DNA of 64,000 nucleotides from Actinernus sp. WN-2022 (Eukaryota; Cnidaria; Anthozoa; Actiniaria; Actinernidae): contig JAOWCC010001634.1 of the NCBI GenBank assembly GCA_030867875.1, forward strand, positions 134,814,022-134,878,021, written 5' to 3'. The notes beneath the pieces were generated by a model that ran no database searches, was not told the DNA's origin, and saw only the letters and a list, made by a program, of their open reading frames with translations. Made by a program: the position numbers and the translations under genes. The number at the start of each line of letters is the position of its first letter. The first letter of the stretch is position 1. Below, one piece after another: positions 45,456 through 57,335 of the stretch.

Positions 45456-46619
45456 AAAGAAACTCTCTTTCTTTCTTGACAGGTGCGATCAAACATTTCA
45501 GGAAATTGCTATCAAGAAACTGTCGGCCGCGCGCGTTCTGAATTTTTTTATTTTTTTCCTCGCTAAAAGTTGATTATCCGCCGTATTATATTACACAACT
45601 TTACGTGTAATAACCTCTTTATTATACGTCATTAAGTTCGCTTGCAGTTCTATCCAGGCCTTTCAAGAAAATGCTTTAGAGGTTGAGCTAAAGAAACCAT
45701 CTGGCGCGTGCGCTGAAAAAAATGTTTTTTGCGCTAAAAGATGATTGGCTTATGAAAATACTCATCCGGACCGAACAAGTTTGGTCAATAAATGCTTTAT
45801 TATATATATGGCTTTTGCTGAACAAAGCTGTGCTTCAGTTCTTTTTTCCATAGATACATGTACCACTGCAATGGTTTCTTTCGCAAGCTACAATGGCATT
45901 CTGTCTGATTGGTCAGTTCAATGAGAGGTCATTTGTGATTGGCTGAGGGTAAGATTGAAACCCTTTCAACGTTAGTTAGATTTGGTGTAAGAAATATAAA
46001 AATATCTGCGTTACGCAGTTTAGCAGGTATTTGTGTTCTGTACGTTCCGTCAATGGAATTTCCATTGTACACAATACGTTGTTCAACAGTTACGCAATAA
46101 TGAAATATGCATATGAGTGTATAAGTGTACGAGTGTACGAGTATGGTCTTCCTTCGGTCTGTGAGCGCAACTAGCTCAGACTCCACATTGCAGTTATTTT
46201 ATTTTATTTATTGTAATTTGTTATATATTTGTTCTTTATAGTGCGTCGGGCGCCACATGCAGAAAAACATCACCGCTGCAAAGAGCGATGGCCACCGCAA
46301 TTATCTAGAAGCTGAGCACAAAGTCAAGTTAAGTGTGACTTAGACTATTTACATTCTTTTGTTCTTGTGGTTGTGATTAATTGTGTGTAGATACACTAGT
46401 CAAGGTGTCAAACGCCGCTTGATGGCCTCTATTAATTTTTGAGTACTTGAGATGATTAGACAAGGCTATATATTTTACCATTGGCATATACCCTTCTCAG
46501 TGCTTCCTTCAAACAATCAAAATTTGTAATGCAGGCAATTTCATAGCTGTTTTTCAAGGTTGAATCAGAGCATAATGCCCCTCTGTTCTGCGTGAACTCT
46601 TTACAGTCGCCTAAGGAAA
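45456..46619. other. No gene recognised
   Basis: AT-rich. CGCTAAAAG(T/A)TGATT-type segments recur near 45560 and 45730, suggesting a small imperfect tandem duplication. No coding or RNA features were found. Confidence 0.4.
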
Positions 46620-47470
46620 GAAGATGCGATTCGTCATTGATCTCAGGCACGTAAACCAATGTTTAAGCCTAAATTCAAATACGAATATTTTATTCATCAC
46701 AAGTTTGCGATGCCGGAAGGGAACTGGTTTTTCACACGAGCCTGGTTACCACAGGCATTCATCCCGCTTTCTTACAAGGCAGATGTATACCTATCTATCG
46801 TATCCAAATCAGCATGGGACCATACCCTGCATTTTTCAGAAAGTCTTTTACCATGACGAGCTAAAATTGTGGTATCAGAACATCGATTCGTTCAACGGTT
46901 ATTCTTTTAGTCCTCCACTTGTGACCCATACAGTCATATTTACTGACGCAAGTGACATAGCATTTGGAGGGTTTTCTGTTTCCCTAGACGGTACTGCAGT
47001 TAGCGATATGTGAACAGCTAAAGACTTTGGTCAAGGCTCGACATATGGAGAATTGAAAGTTATTTATAACGTATTGTTATCTTATGTTAAACATTGCAAC
47101 ACAAGAGTTTACCAATAACGAAAGCGCTGCTGGCATAGTTTCTATTGGAAGCTCGAAGGTTTAGATCCAGGCGGCTCTTGCCTTAGACATTTTCATATTT
47201 GCTTAGCGAACGGCATTATACTAGGAAGCGCATTGGATCCCCAATCACCTTGCAATAAAAAGCCGATCTTCTCAGTAGATTCATTGATAAGGACGACTGG
47301 CAACCCATCTGGCAACCCATCTGTGTGGTAGATGTGAAACGGGATCACCACAGTATCGACCGGTTTGCGGCGTATTACAACACGCAACTCATCATGTTCA
47401 ATTCTAAATTTAACAAGTTAGCTCTTCGGCTAGGCTTAGATAAGTCTGTCAGTCTGGCTTATTTGATCGG
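46620..47470 (+). pseudogene. YR retroelement 3: RT/RNase H fragments
   Basis: Plus-strand pieces include RFVIDLRHVNQCLSLNS (RT motif), HTVIFTDASDIAFGGFSVSL (RNase H first Asp), GSTYGELKVIYNVLLSYVKH, LLSRFIDKDDWQPI and HHSIDRFAAYYNTQLIMFNS. The order RT, RNase H, connection domain is that of DIRS-type retroelements. Most of the RT palm is deleted and several shifts occur. Confidence 0.75.
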
Positions 47471-47534
47471 TATAATCCCTTACGCAATTTAGTTGCCTAT
47501 TTTAGCTATGAGTTTTACCATTTTGGTGCTATTT

Positions 47535-48325
47535 TCTACGACCAAACCTACTTAGTGTGTAAATTATGTTATCGCCTACGGCTACACTCCACTTCGGTGC
47601 GTAGTATTGGCCACTGCTTATGATGTAACCATTTAGGTGTGTAACTCGTTATTGCTTACGACTGCACCACTTAGGTGCGTAGTATCGGCCATTGTTTATG
47701 ATGTCATCAATTAAGTGTGTAAATTATGTTTTTGCTTACGGCCGCAGCATTTAGGTGCGTAGTATCAGCCATTGTTTATGACGTCACCATTCAGGTGTGT
47801 AAATTATATTATTGCTTACGGCCGCACCACTAGCGTACTTGGGTGCGTATAATAAGCCATTGTTTATTATGTCACCATTTAGCTGTGAACAATTATGTTA
47901 CTGCCTACCGCCGCACTACTTAGGTGCGTAGTACCGGTCATTGTTTATGATTCACCGTATAGGTGTTTAAATTAATGTTATTGCCTGTTATTAAATTATG
48001 CTAAATTATGTTATTCCTAAATTATGTTATTGCAATATTGCCTACACTACTTAGGTGCGTAGTATCGAGCATTGTTTATGATTCACCGTTTAGGTGTGTA
48101 AATTACGTTATTTCTTATTTAATTTAATTATGCCTAAATTATGTTATTGCTTAAATTAAGTTGCAATATTGCCTACACTAATAGGTGCGAAGTATCGGCC
48201 ATTGTTTATATCACCATTTAGGCGTGTAAATTATGTTATTGCCTACGGTCACAACACTTAGGTGCGTAGTATCAGCCATTGTGTACGATGTACTAATTAG
48301 GGTGTAAATTACGCTATTGCCTACG
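47535..48325 (+). repeat. About 80-bp minisatellite
   Basis: About nine decayed units share TTAGGTGCGTAGTATCGGCC, ATTGTTTATGATGTCACC and TTAGGTGTGTAAATTATGTT, followed by ATTGCCTACGGCCGCAC. Each unit holds two TTAGGTG(C/T)GTA half-repeats, so it may have arisen by doubling of a 40-mer. It sits between the connection-domain and recombinase remnants of YR retroelement 3. Confidence 0.92.
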
Positions 48326-48369
48326 AAAGCACAACTCACATTCTATTTATCTATGGCATGCCCTACGAT

Positions 48370-48620
48370 GCAGAGCATTGTATGCATATATTCATCAGAT
48401 CTACATATAGTGTATCTTATCAGTATCATCGATATACGACATAGACAACACAGCAGTAGGCAAGTTTTATTAGCGCATATTCCGCTAGCTGTCACCTCAT
48501 AGCTACGTTCATCTTTAGTTCTTTTCTATTTTGCAGATATGTTACAATCATGCGATAACTGGGAAGGAAGCGATGTCCTTAATAGATCCCCAGATTCCAT
48601 TTTACGATTTGTTGCCGGTC
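48370..48620 (+). repeat. Direct duplication, left copy
   Basis: Diverged copy of 49880-50110, with shared blocks TATCTTATCAGTATCAT, TATTAGCGCATATTCC and TTGCAGAT(A/G)TGTTACAATC. The long-TIR element at 48628-49868 lies between the copies. Confidence 0.75.
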
Positions 48621-48627
48621 AAAAAAA

Positions 48628-49868
48628 ACTTCAGGTTAAATTTGTCCTAACTACAGTTTATTTATTTTCAACCTAGTTTATTTTTTTCAACCTAGGTTAT
48701 TTTTGGTAGATATCAATCATTTTAAAAAGGGATCCTTTCTTTTTGGGGAATCATAAAAAAATGGGGTTTAGTTTTTTAGGGGGCACATTCTAAAAATAAT
48801 TGAGTAGGTTTTCGTATTCTACCTCCCCTCCCTTTTCTTTTTCCCCCATTACTTCTATGTCCCACTATCTTTCTTCTACCCTATCCTGATCTCCCTTACC
48901 ATCATTACATTAATTAATGTTACACATCATTATTACTTACTTTGTTTCATCCCAGATGAGACTCGAACTCTGAACCGTCGGTTTGGAAGACCAGAACTTT
49001 ACCACTTTACCACAGAAACGTAACATTCGATGACGTGTATTTATTTAAATCACTAATATAACTACGACGTCAGGTCTTATGCAAATTATGTATTCACGCA
49101 TGTGCACTGCTAACGAAATCTTACTTTGAAAAATACTGAACACGGGCGATAACACAGACGAAAATACAGACGAAGTCTGTGTTGACTCTGCGTTCTTTGA
49201 AAGCTAAATTCAGAAACATACTATTGTTTATAGATGATCAGGTTTACTTTACGGCTCCACTCGTACTTCGAAACAAACTGTGAACCGGACCGACTTTTAC
49301 AGAGTAATCACTGAGCTAAATAATATAAAAGGAATCACCGCTAACATTGTATCGGATCAGGTGTAGTTTACGACCCGACTTGACAATGAGTCGTAAACTA
49401 CATAGTGTAGGTTATGACTCCATTGTAGATGCAGCGAACCTACCTTTCTGTCGTGTTTTAGATCAAAGTAATGGGTAAATGGTAAATTTTATACAAATAC
49501 TGAAGTTGAATTAAAGAAATAAACATACCAAACAATGTCGACCCTACTAAACATCGTAGTCGTTAGACTCAGCTTTCCAAATAGAATCACACGCTGTGAC
49601 TAGAACAAAATGGAAGTACGCATTCCAAATAACGAACTTCTAACTTCTGACAATAAAGAAGCCGTTTGTAAATTATGTAGTTTACAGCGGTAATGTGTGA
49701 CTTCAGACTTCACAGGTAAACAATAATTAATAAGGGAAGAGAAATTATTGGTTGAATCATATTAAACGAGGTTAAAAAATAACCTAGGTTGAAAAAAATA
49801 ACCTAGTTTGGACCAAAATAAACTAGGTTGGAAATAATTAACTAGTTTGGACAAATTTAACCTGAAGT
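48628..49868. mobile_element. 1.24-kb DNA element with repeat-structured TIRs
   Basis: ACTTCAGGTTAAATTTGTCC at the left mirrors GGACAAATTTAACCTGAAGT at the right. The terminal 80-100 bp contain several sub-repeats of CAACCTAG(G/T)TTATTTT in each arm. No transposase is recognisable; the target duplication is unclear. Confidence 0.8.
48950..49022 (-). other. tRNA-like (Gly-like) sequence, probably SINE head or tRNA pseudogene
   Basis: The minus strand reads TGTGGTAAAGTGGTAAAGTT (D arm/A box), a CTTCCAA anticodon-loop-like segment (UCC) and AGAGTTCGAGTCTC (T arm/B box). Acceptor-stem pairing is poor, so I do not call a functional tRNA. Confidence 0.5.
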
Positions 49869-49879
49869 ATTTAAAACTA

Positions 49880-50110
49880 CAACATATACATATATTCATT
49901 ATATCTACATTTATATATCTTATCAGTATCATTGGTATACGTCATCATAGGCAACATACCAGTAGACTAGTATTAGCGCATATTCCATTGTCAGCGCATA
50001 GCTACGTTGATCTTTAGGTCTTTTCTACTTTGCAGATGTGTTACAATCCGAAATCCGGAAGGAACGACGTGCTTAATAGCCGATCCATCCAGAGCAAGGT
50101 TTAAGGTCTC
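49880..50110 (+). repeat. Direct duplication, right copy
   Basis: Matches 48370-48620 with divergence. It leads into the recombinase fragment. Confidence 0.75.
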
Positions 50111-50144
50111 TTTGAATTGCAGTAAGATTCCAAAGCTCCATCCA

Positions 50145-50690
50145 CGGTTCGGAAAGACAGGATTCATTTGGCTGGTCTTGACGGCGCACTCCAATTTGTG
50201 TGTTCCAGTTAATTCCTGCAAAACCTCTTCGTATTGAACTTTTTATTACCGAACTTTCTCAAATTGGAGTTCAGAACGCGACAGGAGTCCCCCCCCCCCC
50301 CCCCGGGAGGGATATTAGCTAGGTCTGGGAAGGTTACGTGTCCCGTATCTCTTAACGCGAGGTTAATGAAGCTTTAATTTACCTAATCTAGTTCAAAATG
50401 TTCGCCACTTCTTAGGCGCATCGTTAAATGAAGTCAAGAGTATTTTCACGAGATCAAGTGTATCTCTTATGCTACCCTCGGAGACGAATTTAAGAAACAT
50501 GTTAAACCTTTCGTATCCGATATTACTAGTTACGACACCCATAGCATCAAATCAGGCGCTGCCTTGAATCCTGCATGTAGGAGTATAAGCGGAAATGTGT
50601 ATTGGATACGCTCTGGCTGGCTGGAGGTGTGCCTCGAATAATTACAGGATATACATGTAACATCAAACATATCGATAATGATAATAATCG
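50145..50690 (+). pseudogene. YR retroelement 3: tyrosine recombinase fragments
   Basis: The N-terminal core-binding region reads LIPAKPLRIELFITELSQIG. After a C-run (about 50289-50306) and other sequence, the C-terminal box reads FVSDITSYDTHSIKSGAALN and ACRSISGN. The H-x-x-R motif is HSIK, so the Arg has become Lys, and the rest is frameshifted. It continues the element that begins at 46620. Confidence 0.65.
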
Positions 50691-51179
50691 TTTAGCATGC
50701 ATGTTTGCTATTTATAGGCAGAACAGATACAATGTAATTTAAAGTAATTAAATTAAAGAGTCCTGAGGGGGAACTACAGCTGTGTCTTGGCCCCGACCCA
50801 GATTTCCTTTCTATTACATTCGAAGTTTTTCTCTAGTGGTTTTTTGAAGGATGTAGGTTTTTGCTGGCCTCCTGGCACAGCTGGAAATATTTAAGTCAAT
50901 TGAAATCATTGTAACATGTCAATACAACAATTGTATTATTTAATTTATGTAATTCCTGTAATAAACGTAATTATGCATGGCGTTGCTGACAGACCATAAT
51001 CCAATATTCTCAATGTATAAGTGTCTCTTGTAGTGGTTATTCCTATGGATTAGTGCAGAAGTGAAATTCAGTTACGGGAGTTCATCTAGATCAGTTATTC
51101 GGAAAAAAAACGGCAAAAAAAATCCTGATAAATGTGTACCAAAACTCTTCAACTCGTTAAATGTAATACTAGGGATTGT
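50691..51179. other. No gene recognised
   Basis: AT-rich, with no motif-bearing frame or repeat found. Confidence 0.4.
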
Positions 51180-51312
51180 TTACTTGTCTTCGTCATCGCT
51201 TAGGACAATCTGGTGCCATTTCTTGTGAAGATCTTCAACATTTTGCGAAACTGATAACTTTGGTCCTGTGTTGACTTGAATGATGAACGGACGGTTTTCA
51301 TCCTTGCCTTGC
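51180..51312 (-). CDS. Possible terminal exon of an unidentified gene
   Basis: The minus strand encodes KDENRPFIIQVNTGPKLSVS, VEDLHKKWHQIVLSDDEDK and a stop. It looks protein-like, ends in an acidic tail and is preceded by AG-containing acceptor candidates. Directly upstream is a tRNA-like sequence. I recognise no domain. It may be a fragment of a repeat. Confidence 0.3.
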
Positions 51313-51318
51313 TGAACG

Positions 51319-51392
51319 GTCCTACACTGGGACTCGAACCCTTGACCCATCGCGTAGAAAGTGAATATCTTAACCACTGCGCCACGCAAACA
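51319..51392 (-). other. tRNA-derived sequence (SINE head or tRNA pseudogene)
   Basis: The minus strand has TGGCGCAGTGGTTAAGA (A box), a TTTCTAC anticodon-loop-like segment and GGGTTCGAGTCCCAG (B box). The acceptor stem does not pair well, so it is not called as a working tRNA. Confidence 0.6.
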
Positions 51393-52010
51393 ACCACGCC
51401 GAATTATCAATTCTAGCGGTACCCATCCCCCCCGGACATGGTGGGGCATTTGCAAATTTTGATATCCCGGTAGTGGGGTATTTGTAATTTTATATCCGCC
51501 CTAGGGTCGAGAATTAGACCTCGTGGCAACGACGCCATCTCGGATGAGGGCCTCAAAGACCCCAGGTGAGGTTGGCCTCGTACTTTCAGAATGGAAAAAG
51601 CGAAGAGAAGGTAGCTGACTGGCTTGACCACAACTATTCACAGTGCAGTCATGCGTAACTATGAGTATATAATAGGCATAACATTAAGCTACGAGGTAGT
51701 CGGTTAAGCTGCTGGCGCTGCGGGAAAGAGTTTAAACCATCAGCACCTGGACCACGGGGAGGTCTGGGAAGGGTTTGCTTTTGGGAGGTTTGTATTTGCG
51801 CCCTCTCGTTTCCAGTTCCTACAAGCTACCTGTGGCCAAACAATGAAAACATAAACAAACTTGTTGTTTGTCGCGTGCTCACTGGAGGCCTCACGACCCA
51901 TTTCATCTGACTAAGACTAAATACAGTATAACATTAGAAGTGTGACTGGAAAAGGGGAAAAATCCAAGCCCTATGCGGATCATATTCCCTGACCTGCTGG
52001 GCTCGGTCTA
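51393..52010. other. No gene recognised
   Basis: No supported frame, repeat or RNA gene. Confidence 0.4.
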
Positions 52011-52822
52011 CTAAATTCCTAATGCTCTTGTAACAGAAAGCATAGAATCTAAATTGTCCTTTACATATCCGTCTTTAGCATTCTCGCTTGACCAACGGCC
52101 ATGTCTTTTGAAGAGTCTATCTGCGATTCGTGCATTAGCAGCAGCATATACCCCACCCGATCTCAGGCTATGGAGACTGATTTTAGAGACGTCGTTAATT
52201 CCTCCAAACGCATCCTTGACGAGTTATCTGGGCTAGTATAACTGATACCTTCACGTCGAACTTTAGACGTTGAGTTTGGAGGTGCAAGAGCTCGGAACAG
52301 AAGTAGGTCCTCCTACATATCAATTTCCGAGGCGTCTTGACCTGATCTTGCAATGGATATCCAGGCCCATTCACGAAGTTGGTCTGTCTTAGACGATTCT
52401 AGAAAGTTAAACAAATCGGATGGAAAGAACTTAACGTCACAAGCCCGTATTTGGCATAATTCTCTGAAACGAAGAAATCCCGCATAAGCAATAAGACACA
52501 GCACCATAGTCCTTCTGTGTAACAAGGAGCACTTATCTTTTGCCGGTCTTGGAGGAAACGAGATTCTTTAACATCTCCGCTGTGATAGGTTCTTTTCTGG
52601 AATTTGGTTTTCCCACTGAGATCCTCCGAGACGCACTTATCATGGAAGAAACCAAAGGATGATCAGACACTTTAGACAAACCGGAAAGCAGTTGTGCCCA
52701 ATCGATGTTGTAGACCGCATTGAGGATTGGCGATGGAGAATTCGTACTAGTTGGATTAAGCACTGAAGATAAACTGACAGCAACTTGAACTTAATTGATT
52801 GGATAAAGCCCATAATTTTCAA
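52011..52822 (-). pseudogene. Tyrosine recombinase gene fragment (YR element 4)
   Basis: The minus strand runs through HPLVSSMISASRRISVGKPN, KEPITAEMLKNLVS, VLCLIAYAGFLRFRELCQIR, KSSKTDQ-like SSKTDQLREWAW and, after shifts near 52525 and 52320, DVSKISLHSLRSGGVYAAAN, ADRLFKRHGRWSSENAKDGY and VKDNLDSMLSVTRALGI then stop. Arg I (FRELC), H-x-x-R (HSLR), second His (KRHGRW) and Tyr (DGYVKD) are all present. No RT or RNase H is visible next to it. It could be a fragment of a DIRS/Ngaro-type element or a stand-alone recombinase. Confidence 0.82.
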
Positions 52823-53099
52823 CGTTTGAAGCCTGCTAAATACATTCCGACGGAACAGACTTTACTATGTATACTGTTTGGTATACCTACAATCTTTCCC
52901 AACGCGTCTCTGTTTTCCTTAACAGTCATGCCGGAAATGGAAAGAGCATATGTGACATGAAAGGTCAAGTTACTACTTTCTGGCGATTGGTATCACTTGG
53001 TTTATATACCAATAACGATATCATATCTGAATAATTATTAGATTGGCAACTGGCAACTATTTTGACTCACGAATTGGTGCTCATGGTCGCCGGCCGTGG

Positions 53100-53290
53100 G
53101 GATCTTCAAGGTGACCTTCAAGGTGACCGTCGGAAAACCTCGAAAAATACCCTAAAAAATACCAAACCGTGAAAAATGTCCCACACTAAAATGTACCTCA
53201 TGGTCTAAAAATCACCCTGAAAAATGGATTTCGCTTGGACAACCCCTAAAAAATACTAAATCGCCGATTTCAATCCCTACAAAATACGAC
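53100..53290. repeat. Short simple repeats
   Basis: Three copies of (C/T)TTCAAGGTGACC near 53103-53130, then several AAAAATAC(C/T)-type units to about 53290. Confidence 0.6.
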
Positions 53291-53461
53291 GATCACCCCT
53301 ACCAGCCGAATATAGGAAAAGCGTCCAGTGAGCCATGGGGAAATGATAACCATGGAGACGATATTGAAGTAAACGGTCGATAACCTTCTCTTTTCATGAT
53401 GAATAGACTGTGTACAAACTGACAAAGGTAACTAAGATTTTTCTTTCTTATACGAAAACAA

Positions 53462-53540
53462 ATCTTCTCGTGTTTAACTTGATAACTCACTCGTTCGCTG
53501 AGCTCACTCGTGAGTTATCAAGCTAAAAACACTCGAAGAA
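53462..53540. repeat. Perfect-core palindrome
   Basis: CGTGTTTAACTTGATAACTC mirrors GAGTTATCAAGCTAAAAACACT around TCACTCG...CGAGTGA. It can form a long hairpin. 53541-54072 beyond it holds no recognised gene; a CGCGCGCG run occurs near 53630. Confidence 0.8.
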
Positions 53541-54072
53541 AAATTCTATATCTCCGTGCGGCCATGTACTATATCTCTAGGAGCGCGTCATACCGATGCT
53601 GTGATATCGTGTGACGTCATGCATGCTAGGCGCGCGCGCGGCTACAAAACGCGGAAAGAAACGACAGTGAAAATGGCTTTCGAATAAGAGAAAGAGCTTC
53701 CCACCTGGAGAAAATATATTATCGACGAGGACAACTATACACATACAGCCCCCCACAAAACCTATCTAGCCAATGAAAGCTTTATTCGATGATTGTTTTA
53801 GTGAAAACAAAACTCGAGATCGGAAAACTTTAGCATGACTGTTTTCAACGCCAGCTACAAAGCGAACATAAATTTACGAAAACCGTCTTAGCCTTCTCCA
53901 TAAGATTTCGTTGGAATTTGCTAATCTGGTTTTAAACTACCGTCTTCCTTGGCTAAAAGAAATTAGTAGTTAAAAGAAGTTAACCAAGTGCGGTATTCAG
54001 CTCAATGTGTGGTGACAAAGAAATAAGGGTCAGCCGAGCGAAAGCCGAACACCATTAACCCACAAAGCAAGC

Positions 54073-55115
54073 CACGGTGGGCACAAACGACCATAAAAAC
54101 GGCATCAGTTCTATATTTTAAAAAGTTTTCAATGCAGACGATTGAATTTTGGTAGAAGGATGTAGAGTCGCAAAAGGAATATAACCTGATTTTTTAAGCT
54201 ATGTTACTACCATCGTGACGTCACAATGACGTCATTTATCCATTTGTAATACGTTTCTTGCAACTGTTCATTATCTCTAAAAACGAAATGACGTATATTG
54301 TTAAAATCTACTCGTGATGAGAATGAAGGAATCGAAAACCCGATGTCGATTGGTTAAGGAAATCAAAAGTTATGAAAGTTAGAATTTTGTCCATTTTCTC
54401 GCCAAAATTTGGCGGGAAATAAACAACACAAAAGCATTTATGAAAACATCGCTTCATTCAATTTTTAGAGTTGTAAATATTGTTGCATGACATTTTGTCC
54501 AATCATAAAACACGTTGGTGGCTAAAATCGTATGTTTTTTGAATTTTGATTTTTTGTCCATAACCGGCTTAAAATTGAAGTCATATTTTCGGCAACGTCA
54601 TTATGACGTCATACTTTTTTTATACATGCCCTTAGAAAAAAATCCTTTGAGTGATTTTCGAGTTTTAGTGATGAAATGCGCTAGTCTGGCACTCAAAAGC
54701 CACATTATTTTCTTTTCTTGATTTTTTAACAATAGGCAGCCTTATTTAAGTATGACACCTGACGTCACTAAATATAACGTCATAGCAACAGTCATTCCTC
54801 TATAACTTTTGCTATAATAGTCGTAGAACGTTCAAATTTGCGCCAAAGGAATGTGTGTCATGAAGGCCCTTTGATGGTGTAGTCTGTTTGTAACGTTTAT
54901 TAAAGGGGAAAGTTTACTAAAAAAGGAGGCATCACTTATGACGTCACAACAACGTCATCATACTAACATAAAACACCTAAAATATGTAGTTTCATTTTGT
55001 TAACAAGTCACCAACATTTCTTCAAATTGAGACTATAAGTAAAGAAATGGTGTTAATTTTAATTATTTGTCCACGCTCACTGATGCCGATTTTGACGTAC
55101 TTTATGCCCGACGTG
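54073..55115. mobile_element. CACTA-like non-autonomous DNA element, copy 2
   Basis: The TIRs begin CACGGTGGGCACAAACGACC (left) and CACGTCGGGCATAAAGTACG (right, inverted). AGC is duplicated (54070-54072, 55116-55118). The interior is homologous to the reverse complement of 16686-17705, for example TCGTAGAA(C/A)GTTCAAATTT(G/T)CGCCAAA. Several TGACGTCA motifs are inside. More diverged than copy 1, and in opposite orientation. Confidence 0.85.
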
Positions 55116-55118
55116 AGC

Positions 55119-57335
55119 AATGTTGTCAAAAAAGACAAGAAGAAACTCATTACGAAACTCAAGAGCGCTGTGTTTAGCAAGGAGAATCCAAAAACCCTTC
55201 ATAATAACTGTTCTTTGAGAGAATGCACTTCATCTGTCGTCATGTCACTCAGGTATTTACATTTTTAGTTGTTTGATATTTTCCATTCAGGAAATCTTCC
55301 GACCAGTACAGGTTTGTTGTCGTTTAGTTCATCACACTTTTATTATCTTTGAAATAAGCTTCGGTAGTAAAGAATATTTTGAATGTATAATTAATCTATT
55401 ATTGGACACGGTTTTCACATGATATTTGAAATTGTCAACGCCTAGGTCTGTCGGTTATCAACCTCAGCCTGCGGCTACGGCTGATAACAACACCCATTCT
55501 CGTTCCCAGTGCCTCCTCAACTAACTGAAAAATTGAAGGCTCTGGTAAAATACGAAACAGGCTCTAATTTGATGGAAAAAATAACACAGTTGCTGCGCTC
55601 TCTTCCAGTATAAACCGATTCTCCGGCATGAGAACGAGTATTTTGTAGTAGTAGAAGTTATGTGTTTAAAAATATGACTGAACAGAAGAAGATTTTATTC
55701 AAAAGTCAAGAGATAAAGTTTTTCTTTGTCTACTAGCCGAACGAAACTGATAACACACACTCGTGGAGCCAAGGTTCGTTGCCTTCAACCGAACGTTTGC
55801 TGAACAAGAACTCTCCCGAGACAGCAAATCACTTTGCAAACGATCCATTGCAAAAGCAAAGGGAACTAGGAGTTGAATTGCTAACACGTAAGTGCTAGCC
55901 AACATAAAAATTCGACTTACAATTTGAACAGTAACCGCTAATATTAAATGTGCAGTTCTGTAAATATTTTAATGTGAAATCGAAATTATTATATCTTTTT
56001 CAAGCACTAGCCCACTCTGTAATTCATCCAAGTCTTGTGTTCTTCATGATCAGGTGTAACTTTATAGGGATATAACGATCAGTGTTCCTGACTTGACAGC
56101 CTACAGGGTTTCTTTCAGGTCCACCTCTCTTACCTTCCATTACCTTAGATTAATGTCATAAATTGTAATTAGACTACCATCTAAGAGTAAATAATGTTGT
56201 TGTTGTTGAATAATTTAAAAAGTGTTTGAAAAGTATATGAAACATCAAGGGATTCAAAGTTGTGTAGCTGGATGTCATTGAAAGGCACAACAAAACAGTG
56301 TTTAAAAAAAAAATTATTAAACTATAAAATTGTCTTGTAATCTGTGCCAATTAATCTATGCTTCATACCTCATCGCAGCCAATGATCAACCCAACCTCTC
56401 CTTTACTGATGGTGGATTTTATGTACCAGTGATTTATAGTACAAAGCAAGTCTTATAGCAATATTGAGGACCAGTAGTAAACAGATGTCTTAGTGGGACA
56501 AACAAGCCAGTTGAATTAATACATGAAATTGGCCAAATATGAGACAGTTTCCCTTTGCCTACATCAAGCACAGGTTGTGAGTCTACATTGAACCAGGGAT
56601 AGCAGAGCAAAATTTCGAGTTGAGGGGGGGGGGGGGGGGGGGGGTTAAAAATTGTCATTGAGCCAGTGTGACCAAGTTATAGTCTTAAACTGACTGAGAA
56701 GTAACTAGGCAAAATATTATTTTAGCCCCACATCCCCCGTGGCTATGCCATCTACTCGTTATACTTATTCAAGGAAGAGTTTCCAAGATAGTTTAAGTTC
56801 ACACAGGGTAATACAGTTGTGTTCATACAATAATCCTATTTATAGTTCTGGGACCACAATTTTGAAAGGCAACCAAGCCTTTTGTGATATTGAGGCTGGA
56901 GTCAGCTTAGTTAGAGTATCTAGTTAGCATGACAATCAAAAGCTATCCATATTCATAGAAAGAGGGTTTGTGTCAGTGCAGGCTGGTCAAGTCCATCTGC
57001 CATACCATGAAATGTCTATGTGTATACTAAATAGCAGATCTACCAGATTTACTGCAAAGTATCCTTTTGTTATAAATGCTGTCACTTTTTATATATTTAG
57101 AAGTTATGGGCAGTGAACTTAATGTAATTATAATGACACTCAAAAGCCTGTTGATGATGAAAAACCTGATAGTCAAAATCTATTTGTCAAAATTAAAACA
57201 ATGCAATTTAGCCCTATTTTCTTTGTAAAAATAGTTATGTAGAGGCCACAATTAATAAACAAGTGGGCTAAAATTGTATATGGCCACCACGAGTTTACTA
57301 GTTTAATGGTATATATATGCCAGAACACACTTAGA
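55119..57335. other. No gene recognised
   Basis: AT-rich. It contains a G-run of about 21 at 56623-56643 and a segment at about 55490-55560 (ATTCTCGTTCCCAGTGCCTC) that is the mirror of 58235-58300. Short open frames lack motifs. Confidence 0.4.

Noticed and set aside
48950..51392. Functional tRNA genes
   Set aside because: A and B boxes are recognisable in three places but acceptor stems do not pair, so they are better read as SINE heads or pseudogenes.
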